This document shows, one piece after another, positions 55,153-64,000 of a stretch of DNA of 64,000 bases. The stretch comes from Aspidiotus rigidus. Lineage: Eukaryota > Arthropoda > Insecta > Hemiptera > Diaspididae. The notes under the pieces were generated by a model. It saw nothing but the letters and a program-made list of their open reading frames with translations. It was not told the origin of the DNA and did no database searches. Within the stretch, counting starts at the first letter, position 1. Every line of letters starts with the position of its first letter. The stretch lies in contig JAVHKY010000052.1 in assembly GCA_035079385.1 (NCBI GenBank), positions 5,580,001 through 5,644,000 on the forward strand. Direction: 5' to 3'. Position numbers and translations under genes: made by a program.

Positions 55153-55339
55153 TGGTAGCAGAGCGTGGTTAACAATCCTGGAAGGAAATCTGGATCCGAT
55201 CACAGGACCGGCTGCCAATACGAGATCAGGCGGGAATCGAACACCTGCTGGGAGACAAAGGAAGAAGAGGAGAAAGAACCGGCGTTCAAGTGTGAACGTG
55301 ACCAACGGCAAAAGTGCACCATCATCGACTGATCCTCAT

Positions 55340-58300
55340 ATGCAGGAAAATAATCAATCATCGAACCATAATTACGAAAGCTCAGAAAACGAAACTGAGG
55401 AGAATCCCAAAGAAATTAAAACCATTTATGAGACTAGTGATTCTGAATCGTCAGAATCTGAATCTGATTCAAGTGACTCTGAGAAAGAGATGGCGGAGAA
55501 GCCAACATCAAATACGTTCGAAATCTTGGATGGACATGACTTCGAAAATTGGAAGATACGACTCCAATGGGCAATGAAGAGAAAAAATCTGGCTGACTCA
55601 ATGACTGGAAGCGATCTAGAGACTGAATACAGAGCAGCAAACCAAGAGGAAAGAAACAAGGCGAAATTTAAGCTCTTCGAGAAGAAGAATGCCAAAGCGA
55701 TGGATTTCCTAATAAAAAGACTGTCACCTAGAGTGTTCAATCAAATAAAAAAATCAGAGACTGTAGTTCAACTGTTGCAGATGCTTTCATCCCTATATGT
55801 GATCGTTTCAGATGTGGGAAAAGACAGTGCTTGACAAGAATTGTTAACCCTGAAGTTCAATGAGGGCGGAGATATGTCCAAATTCATAGAAAAATTCGAA
55901 AAGACCGCTGATAAGTATCGAAGTTTGGGCGGACACTTCGAGATGGATGAAGAGATAGCTCAATTTAGGATGAGCCTACCAGCTTCGTACAATGGGGTCA
56001 GAGACTGGTTTTCCACTTTACCTACTGAACAAAAGACCTACGAAGTGCTTAAAAGAAAAGCTCAAGATCACTATGATTTTTGTAAGAGGGACAAAAATGA
56101 CGCACCACCATATGCGAATCGAGCAAGAAGATATAATATCCACAATAGATCCACGAATAATCGAAGGAGCGAACCGGATCATCGCCAGTATCGACAGAGA
56201 ACAGACCGACAAGAAGTCAAATGCTACAAGTGTGGTGAAATGGGCCATTTTGCGAAATTTTGCCCAAAGAAGTCCTCAACAAACAAGCAACAGAACGGGA
56301 AAGAAAAGCAGGACTACAATGAACCAACTGAATCGGGATCGACTTGGAGGAAGCGAACTACTGAACCAGAGAAGAAAGTCAATGAACCTAAATCACGGTT
56401 GGCTTTAAACGAACAGAAGTCTGAGAGCAGCAACCAATATTCACAGGAACTTGGAAGTAGCCATTACTCATGTGTCGCTAGACTACAAGTACCGATAGAT
56501 AACGCAAGTAACCGCGAGTATAATAAAGACAGTTTTCTTAACGATGTAAATGCGCGTTTTAGTGCTCTTGACCTAAATTCTAAATACCAAGAAACAGTGA
56601 GTGAAGTTTATGATTTATCTTTGTTTGACTCGGGTACAACTGATCATTTAAACGGTAGTGCGGAAGGCCTAATTCAGGTAAGAAAACTTGAGCCTAATTT
56701 TTTTATTTCGGGTTTGAAAGATGAGTTTCGTGTAGAAGCAACACACGTTGGTGATATGGAAATTTTTGTACTAAATATCAATAGAGACATTATTAAGTTA
56801 ACATTGAACGAAATATATGTTGTTCCAGGTTTAGCTTGTAATCTTCTTTCAGAGGACAGACTCACGAGAAATGGGTTAGATATCTTCATTACGGACACAT
56901 ACGCGAATGTATACGATCGGAAAAATGGAAAGTCAGTAATCTTTTTGGAAAAAATGGGACGTTCGAAGTTCATGAGGTACTGTAAAGCAGAAAATATTTG
57001 TCAGAACAAGTTGACGGACGACGGCGTAAGAAGTATCCTGTCTGGAAACTCGGGATCGGCTATGCACAGCAAAAAGATCGACACCGTAAGTACACCTAAT
57101 AACAGTAATAATGAAGCCTGGATATGGCATAGAAGACTCGGTCACATATCAGCTAAATATTTGAAATTACTCATCACTAGAGTCGAAGGACTACCAAAGA
57201 ATTTAAATATCCGTGATAATGAATTCATAAATTGTGACGTTTGTATTCGTGCAAAATCTAAGCGTTCCTCGCACCTAAAGAAGCGGGAGAGAGCGATGAG
57301 AATTTTTGAGATTCTGTGTGCTGATATTTTAGGTCCGATCAAACACGGATTTGAAGACGAACGATACGTAATTAATTTTGTAGATGATTTCTATAATTAT
57401 CTTGTTAGTTTCCCTGTAAGAAATAGGTCCGAAGTGGCGGACTCTCTACAAACGTACATAAAAGAAGCGGAAGCACGTTTTCCCGGTGCGAAAATAAGCC
57501 GTATTTGATGCGATAACGCGAGAGAAATGACGAAAGGCACAGTCGAACAGATTTGCCATGATCGAGGAATAGTCATAGATCCGGCAAATGCGTACACAGC
57601 AGAACAAAATTCGAAAGTGGAGAGATACAATGGACTGTTGATGGAAAAGGTAAGGTGTCTTATGATCGATTCTGATTTAGATTTCAGAAAATGGCCGCTT
57701 GCAGTGAAAGTCGCCGAATATTTGTTGAACCGATCTCCGTCACGTGGCAACGAAAATTGTGCTACACCGTACGAACTGTATAACAGAAAAAAACCTGACA
57801 TCTCAAATTTGAGAATATTTGGTTGCGTTGCGTGGCAGCATATAGATGAAGAGACGCGAAATCCTGGTACTTCAAAGATCGACGAGCGTGCGATCAAAAT
57901 AATCCTTGTTGGATATACGAGTAACGGGTATATATTAATGGACGCTAATTCTAGCGAGACTTTTCGTTCATGTAATGTTGATTTTAGAGAAAACCTCTTC
58001 GGTAACAGAGAGCTCAAGGACAAAGGACTGAATATCTACTCTAGTGAACAACCAAATATGGAGAGCCAACGGTTAGATCACAGCTATTGTAACAGAATTA
58101 TAAACGATGAGGAAAAGATTTCGGACTCGATTCCGGAAAACTAGGGCGAAGCGATTCGATCAAAGTTTGCCAGCGAATGGAAAAAGGCAATTCGAGAGGA
58201 GCTTGATTCTTTGTTGGAGAACAAAACGTGGACAGTGGTCGAAAAACCAACGAATGAAAAACTCATAGGGACAAGATGGACGTTCACCACTAAATCGAAT

Positions 58301-59198
58301 GGCAATGGCGAAACTGCTAATGCCAGGTTGGTCGCAAAGGGTTATATGGACAGAAACGTTCACGAGCTTTTTAGGTTTCCAAATCGAGCGACGGAAGGAT
58401 GGAACGATAAAGTTACACCAGTCTGAGTACATTCACCGAATGGTCAAGCGTTTCAATTTGAATGATGTGAATATCAAAGAGACCCCAATGGAATCATGAC
58501 TAAGGTTAGAAAAGACGAACGAAAGGAGTGAATCGACGGAGTTTCGAGCGATGATTGGATCGATACTTTATTTGGCTAGGAATACTCGACCCGATATACT
58601 CTTCGCAGCCAATTACCTTAGCCGATTTCAAAATAATTTCACCACCGATTTACTGAGTTACGTAAAACGAATAATCCGTTATACTAAAGGAACTGCCGAC
58701 CTTGGTTTAGTTTATGGTACTCAAAACGAAAGAGAGGACGTAGAGGCATACGTAGATGCATCTTTTGCTACACACCACGATGAAAGCTTCGAATCGACGA
58801 CGGGATATTTGATCTTTAACCATGGAAATCTGATCGATTGGTGCGTTAAGAAACAGAAGTCAGTAGCAACTTCAACTACTGCTAGCGAGTATATTGCGAT
58901 GAATGACGCGTTGAAAGACATCCTATTCATTCGGTATTTCAACGAAAATCTGTTTGGAATTCAAAAGCCTTGCATAATCTACGAAGATAGTACCAGCGCT
59001 ATTACTATCGCGAACGGTAACGAATCGAAAGAAAGTAGGTGGTTGATGACGAAATACCATGCTGTTCGACAAAGTATTCGAGAGGATGAGATCACGATCA
59101 AATGGATTGGGACCGAGGGCCAGCTAGCGGATATCATGACGAAATCGCTAGATCGTATTAAATTCGCGAAGTTACGGAAATGGCTTGTTAATTTATAA
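55340..59198 (+). pseudogene. Copia gag-pol polyprotein, with nonsense codons and RT core deleted
   Basis: One long frame starts at ATG 55340 or 55490 (MAEKPTSNTFEILDG). Gag has FENWKIRLQWAM and a CCHC knuckle CYKCGEMGHFAKFC. The protease site is LFDSGTTDHL. The integrase zinc module is HRRLGH...CDVC, and the DDE residues lie in CADILGP, CDNARE and SKVERYNG. The RT begins (TRWTFTTKSNG, ARLVAKGYM) but near 58365 jumps to the thumb (FLGFQIERRKDG), losing the palm with its YVDD box and shifting frame. RNase H (EAYVDASF, STTASEYIAM) is complete to the stop at 59198. In-frame stops: TGA 55832, TGA 57506, TAG 58142 and TGA 58497. Confidence 0.92.
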
Positions 59199-59423
59199 AT
59201 TTATGATTCCATTATTTTTGTACATATTATTTGCCTATCCTGATCATATTTTTTGTATATTGTTTTTTTTTTTGTTTCTTGTATTATGCATTTTCATATT
59301 TCCCATGTTTTATTTTTATGTGCTGTAACTGTTTGTATTTTTTATGTAATCTGAACCGCGTGTTTTTTTTTATTTTTATTCGATTTGTAATTTCTTTGAT
59401 TCGAGTGTGTTGTTATGGAAGGG

Positions 59424-59756
59424 TATCCGGATTTTACACTAATACCAACACACTCTCACCTTGTAAATAGAAAAGAGTTCCACAGAGCTAAACTTATAGA
59501 AGTGTCACTGCGATCGCTGGTGTACATGGAATATTCGAGAACACCGATGAGTGTATTTTTCTTTAGCTTTTTCATCGTCAATCGTTGTACTTTTCCCTCC
59601 TTTTAGTTAGTCGTATATTATTCGTGAGCCGAGAAGGCAGTAAAGTTTTGTATTGTCGGAGAGATTCCGTACGAATAGTTAAATTGTTGTATTTTCATGC
59701 TCTGTGGACGAATTATATGTTTCAAATACCACCCACGTTGTTGTTTTTCCCCGATA
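59424..59756 (+). repeat. 3' LTR of the Copia element
   Basis: 333 bp, TATCCGGATT ... CCCCGATA, preceded by the purine tract ATGGAAGGG and followed by the CAATG duplication. Confidence 0.95.
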
Positions 59757-60635
59757 CAATGGACTGTTGTTATTTGTGATAACAAAAATATCAACTGATA
59801 TCGATTCGTTTGGCAAGAGTACTCATTCTGCAGGAAATCGGTCCAATCGCAAATTTGCTCCCCATAAGAAAACATGGGAAGCAAATCGATCATATGGTAT
59901 TAAGGCCATGCTTTACCTATCTACTAACACAAAGATACACACTACCGTGGGAATAAAGAGAGGCGACAAAGATTACTAATTACAACCTGAACTCCACATA
60001 AAAGTCGATGAAACTTGGTAGACTTGAAATTAAACGTTTTTAGAACACTAAATTAGTTCATGATATCCAAATCATTTCCGTTTTTGCGATTCTATCGTGG
60101 GAAACATTACTCCTTGGAACTGATAACGTGCAAATGATCAATTTTTTCACTTGATCCTAGGGCAAATAAAAAACGAAACTAACGATCTTGAAATAATTTC
60201 CAGTCTTCATAAAGTCATATTTTAGTACTTTACAAACTTTCATGAGATTTGGAGCTAATTTCATGCAGTAATCAGTATTCCAGAATATTTTCCCACGAAG
60301 TGTTTCAGGTTGCAGCGTTCCGTGTTTTTACAGTGTGTTTTACATGTGTTAGTAGATAGGTAAAGCATGGCCTTAATCAAAAACGAGAAAGAATTGAGGG
60401 AAAAAAAGTTCCTTTTCAGAAGTCGATTACTCACACACTATAAATATAAACTTTTTTCCGCAAAATCTGTTTTAATTTTTGATTAATTTCATACTGATCT
60501 TTGCTCCCCGTGTATTTCTTATGGGAGCAAATTTGCGATTGGACCGATTTCCTGCAGAATGAGTACTCTTGCCAAACAAATCGATATCAGTCGATATTTT
60601 TGTTATCACAAATAACACAGCCCATAGTCATGGGT
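59757..60635. mobile_element. Foldback element with a nested TTAA element
   Basis: Arms of about 135 bp, from GTTATTTGTGATAACAAAAA (59768) and its complement (60597), include ATTCTGCAGGAAATCGGTCC. The Copia element lies exactly at its left end, so its target was the terminus of this repeat. The interior is split by the element at 59904-60372. Confidence 0.8.
59904..60372. mobile_element. TTAA-flanked MITE (piggyBac-type target)
   Basis: The ends GGCCATGCTTTACCTATC and complement, about 28 bp, are flanked by TTAA at 59900-59903 and 60373-60376. A TTAA duplication is characteristic of piggyBac, although the terminal bases are not the usual CCC. Non-coding. Confidence 0.85.
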
Positions 60636-61590
60636 CATAGAATGGCGGCTATTTTGCAGGGCTGGGCAGGGATCGGATCACGGATCATAAATTTGCGATC
60701 CGTGATCCGTATTGGGATCATTAATTTTCCCCCGCGCTTTTTGAACTGCGAATTATTCGGCCTGGTACGCCGTTTTTCAAATGCAAGTCAACTAGGTACG
60801 CTTTGTCAGTCAAGTACGCTGGTACAGAATTGACGCCCTGTCCACGACGTAGTAAGGTGTGGGTATTTTTATGCGTTATTGCGTTTTCATTATCATAATA
60901 TTCTGTCGTTTCATCCGCGAGTTTTATGTAACCAAGATGGGGTAACGCATCGGTTTACTGCCATACTCGGAATAAGAGGCGAATATGAGTGATGCCGTGG
61001 GACTTCAAAATATTTTGGTACTTCTTGGACTAGTAAAATTTTTCATTTTCAATTCTTGGACATGGAAATATTTTCAACTGTTGGACTTGGAATTATTTTC
61101 AAATTGTGGGACTTTGAAATATTTTTAACTCTTGGACTTGGAATTATTCTCCATCCCAATTGTTGGACTTTAATATATTTTCATACTTCTCGGACTTGTA
61201 AAGTTTTTCATTTTCAATTCTTGGACTTGGAAATATTTTCAACTGTTGGAGTTTGAAATATTTTCAACTGTGGACTTGGAATTATTTTCAAATTGTGGAA
61301 CTTTGAAATATTTTCAACTAGATTCTCCGAGGATAAGAAGTTATCAAGATTTCTAGATCAGAGATAGAAATTAACTAAAAAGCAAAAAGTTTCAAGCGAA
61401 AAGCGGTGATATCTTTTGGAAGCAAAAAGCAAAAGCGAAAAGCGAAACAAATGTTGGAAAAGCAAGAAGTATAAACTATAAAGCGGAAGTATTTAATTTG
61501 CTCTTTAGTGAAACAAACAAGGATCAGAAAAATCAAAAATTCATTGGATTTTTGACGAGTCTCTCTCGACTGAAATGGATGTTTTCCTGA
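60636..61590. repeat. Minisatellite-bearing repeat, right copy (inverse of 7660-8345)
   Basis: 60673-60711 is a hairpin of GGATCACGGATC arms. From about 61015 to 61330 a unit of about 31 bp built on TTGGACTTGGAAATATTTTC repeats about ten times. It is followed by AGCAAAAAGCGAAAAGC-type simple repeats to about 61560. The order and orientation mirror 7660-8345. Confidence 0.7.
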
Positions 61591-61902
61591 TCATCATTGT
61601 TTTCTAGTCACAGAGTAAACAAAGTTCGTCCAAGAAAGCTCAAGACACGGGCATCATCGAAATTTGTAGTTTAGGGTTTGCCTAACAAAGTTAACCAAAC
61701 GGCAACATTTTTGGAAGCGAAAAGCAGAAGCAAAAAGCGAAACAAATCTCGAAGAAGCAAAAAGCAAAAGAATTGTAAGCAAATCCTCAATAGAATCATA
61801 TCTTTTCTTTCACCAAGGGGGATTACATCACATTGCCTTCGCTATTATTAGTAAATTTGTCTTTTCATTGTCGTCTGTCTCTGTGTTTACCATGGCTTAC
61901 CA

Positions 61903-62682
61903 GCTCGAGACTGGCTGAATTTATTTTCGTGAAATTATACTCGTCGGAAAGAAAATTTTATGGAGAAGAAATTTATATATCTCTTCGATTTTTCGCTAGA
62001 AGCATTATTTGTGACCTTCCAACGGACTAGCTTAGGGTTAAAACATTACTGTTATTTTTGAAAATTTCTGTCAATAAATTTATGAATAGTTTCTTCTTCA
62101 TTTTGATCTGATTGCCTGCTGCATATGTCTGGTCAACATCATACGTACTGAACATTAATATTTGTGAAGCGATTTATGAAAACGGACCGCTTTGCGCAAA
62201 ATAAAAATCACGTTTTTCATTTATTTTGGCGGCCAAACTAGGTGAAAAAACATGATACTAACATTTTCCATCAATTTTTCAAATTTTGCGAGATCAAGTT
62301 TTTGTGACCTATTTTGGCCTCTCCTGTAAAGTTTGATTTTGCGCAAAGCGGTCCCTTTTCATAAATCGCGTTACATTTGTTAATTCGTTTGTTATTTGTT
62401 AATTAAATGCAAAAAAAGGGCCTTTTTCTGTTGGAAGGTCACATTTTTGAAGTAATCAATTAATAACTAAAACCCGTTTTTTCGACCAAAGGTCTTTGTT
62501 CCGCGTAACAAGCGGTGATTGTAGGCATTTGGTAAAAAAAAAAAAAACGCGTTTCAGTTATTAATTGATTACTCCAAAAATAATGCTTCCAGCGAAAAAT
62601 CGAAAATAAAATAATTTATTCTCAATAAAATTTCCTTTCCAACGAGTATAATTTCAAGAAAATAAATTGAGCCAGTCTCTAG
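61903..62682. repeat. Large foldback with several inner inverted repeats
   Basis: The outer arms contain GAGACTGGCTGAATTTATTT (61908) and complement (near 62680), and TTCGCTAGAAGCATTATTTG. Inside lie inverted pairs GACCGCTTTGCGCAAAA (62186) with its complement (62338), and a 36-bp pair around ATCAATTAATAACT (62444-62480 and 62541-62580). Confidence 0.7.
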
Positions 62683-62779
62683 TTATTCGTTGTCAAAATA
62701 CACGAATTTTAAACAGGCTCTTGAGAGGCTCTTATGGACAAATTAAGCTTTGGGAACCAAAATGTTTGTCGGAGGTACC

Positions 62780-63155
62780 ATGGCTGTCTCTAGTTACAGT
62801 CCGGTAGACTAAATCTGTCAACGCTGCAATTAGCCTCCTCACATAGACGATTCGGGATGCGCACGGCAAAGTGTTACAATACCGCACTTTGTCCGCTACC
62901 ACAACTTTTCATTTTCAAATGATTGTCGTTTGATTACAAGTGAACGGATTTCAAAGAGAAAACCCGCAAAAAATGAAAAAATGTTTGTTCTTTAATTTGA
63001 GTTCTCTTCGCTTTTTCTTTAAAATTCCCCGTATTTGAGAAAAAATCGAGTATTTGAAATCTTTCTGGTATTTCCTATAAGCGTGCATGTAAACGTCAGC
63101 CCCCTGGCGTTGTTGTCATTTTTCAGCCTACCGGCCTGTAACTAGAGACGGCCAT
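62780..63155. mobile_element. ATGGCCGTCTC-type element, 9-bp duplication
   Basis: The ends ATGGCTGTCTCTAGTTACAG and CTGTAACTAGAGACGGCCAT are flanked by GGAGGTACC at 62771-62779 and 63156-63164. A 9-bp duplication suggests Mutator-like mobilisation. It is related to the composite at 2356-3301. Confidence 0.85.
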
Positions 63156-63184
63156 GGAGGTACCCATCCTGTATACCGCCTTAA

Positions 63185-63334
63185 TGCCGCGCTACATAAG
63201 CGGCAACCTACAAGAAACGGGCAACTGGCAACGCGCAACATCCAATGAGCAACTGGAAAAAAGTGAGCAACCTAATCAAAATCTTTATATTCGGTTGCCG
63301 TTGCTCGTGCGGTTGCCGCTTATGTAGCGCGGCA
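63185..63334. mobile_element. Hairpin MITE with perfect 24-bp arms
   Basis: Positions 63185-63208 (TGCCGCGCTACATAAGCGGC...) are the exact complement of 63311-63334. Target duplication not clear. Confidence 0.75.
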
Positions 63335-64000
63335 CTTGGAGATGGCCATGGCAGCATGCCAGCATAATTAGTGGGGTCTTAATAATCAGTAAAGACCGGA
63401 AAAATATGCACTCTAAATTTCAAATATTATATACATTTTCAGTAGCTGAAATGTGCCAAAAATATGCTTTTTCTCTCCAAAATATGCAAAAATATGCAAT
63501 TTCAATATGGGTGTCAAACGACGGCATTTTCACTTCTGAAGTGGTTCACTTCTGAAGTGGAAAATGATTAAATGAACCATTTTACAGTGTGAAGAATCAC
63601 ATTCTACGTTGTTTTCTCATCATTTCACGCCAGTTCTCGCTCATTTTTCATTTTCTCGCGATCGCAATGGAACTGACTAACGAAATAATAAAAATATTGC
63701 AATTTTTATTCTAAGATTAATGCCCAGAAATTCGTCGAGAATAGGAATAAATTGACTAACAGATGGAACAGTGTTGCATCCAAACAAAAAAACAACGCCA
63801 AATGCTGAAAATATTTCAAAAATTTGTGAAAATGACTGAAATATGACGAAATTTGCGCTGTAAAGCCTAGAAATATGCAAAAATATGCATTTTGGAGCTA
63901 AATATACAAAATATTATGCAAAATTAAATAGGGCTCAATTTTCAGGAAATCTTTGATTTGTAAAGATTATTCAAATATACCCTAAGTGAGTTCATAGAAA
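63335..64000. repeat. AAATATGCA-rich region at the right edge
   Basis: The motif AAATATGCA occurs repeatedly at 63400-63500 and 63870-63920, on both sides of two adjacent CACTTCTGAAGTG palindromes (63531-63543 and 63547-63559). It may be the subterminal region of another transposon. No gene recognised. Confidence 0.4.

Larger units (their letters stand above)
54820..59756 (+). mobile_element. Copia-type (Ty1/copia) LTR retrotransposon, 4937 bp
   Basis: Two 333-bp LTRs (54820-55152 and 59424-59756) differ at three positions by eye, so the insertion is recent. CAATG flanks both ends (54815-54819 and 59757-59761). The LTRs start TATC and end GATA instead of TG...CA. A primer-binding site TGGTAGCAGAGC starts at 55153, the form that Copia elements use with initiator tRNA-Met, and a polypurine tract (ATGGAAGGG) ends at 59423. 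The domain order protease-integrase-RT-RNase H defines Copia. The insertion is about 150 bp upstream of the MAIP1-like start. Confidence 0.95.

Noticed and set aside
57397..58023. 208-codon minus-strand ORF
   Set aside because: Shadow of the Copia integrase on the opposite strand.

Overview
The window looks like nuclear DNA of an arthropod, most likely an insect. It is AT-rich, its genes are split by short GT-AG introns, and the recognisable genes are animal genes. Four host genes can be read. The beta subunit of casein kinase 2 has its first two exons at 1137-1415 on the minus strand and runs off the left edge. A complete five-exon Rho/Rac-family GTPase of the Mtl (Mig-2-like) type lies at 23708-25224, minus strand, and encodes 195 residues. 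A four-exon ZIP-family zinc transporter lies at 42548-47695, plus strand, and encodes 384 residues. A MAIP1-like mitochondrial protein lies at 53650-54668, minus strand, in four exons of which one junction is unusual. All four were assembled from exon phase, splice sites and remembered family sequence. No rRNA, CRISPR array, operon or bacterial feature was seen.

Most of the rest is mobile DNA in nested layers. From 0.3 to 18.6 kb there are short non-autonomous DNA transposons (MITEs and foldback elements), a terminal-repeat retrotransposon in miniature (3335-3988), three copies of an unclassified dispersed repeat, and a 50-bp minisatellite (14.5-15.4 kb) that has itself been invaded by several MITEs. 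From 18.8 to 21.1 kb a broken Penelope-like element with a GIY-YIG endonuclease sits inside remnants of a zinc-finger gene. After Mtl, 25.8-28.5 kb is a stack of nested MITEs. Next comes an AT-rich 3.9-kb block (28.54-32.4 kb) with virus-like genes: the N-terminal half of a protein-primed type B DNA polymerase of the Polinton/adintovirus type, a SAP-like repeat protein, a zinc-finger protein and several unrecognised ORFs. Mutator-like transposase remnants follow at 33.2-34.8 and 36.2-37.1 kb, the second embedded in degenerate tandem arrays. Beyond the ZIP gene are a second Penelope-like fragment (49.2-50.5 kb), a young 4.9-kb Copia-type LTR retrotransposon (54820-59756) inserted about 150 bp upstream of the MAIP1-like start, and more foldback elements to the right edge.

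Many elements show exact target-site duplications, so insertion order and superfamily can be inferred. One family has four copies, each flanked by a different 4-bp duplication (AACT, CGCA, CACT, ATGT), and one copy sits inside another. Several families have 8-bp duplications (hAT- or P-like), one has 9 bp, one TTAA, one TTA and two TA. The most interesting material is the polymerase-bearing block, the Copia element whose near-identical LTRs flank a polyprotein lacking the reverse-transcriptase core, the TRIM, and the layered minisatellite. All similarity statements are from memory and reading by eye; no database search was run.
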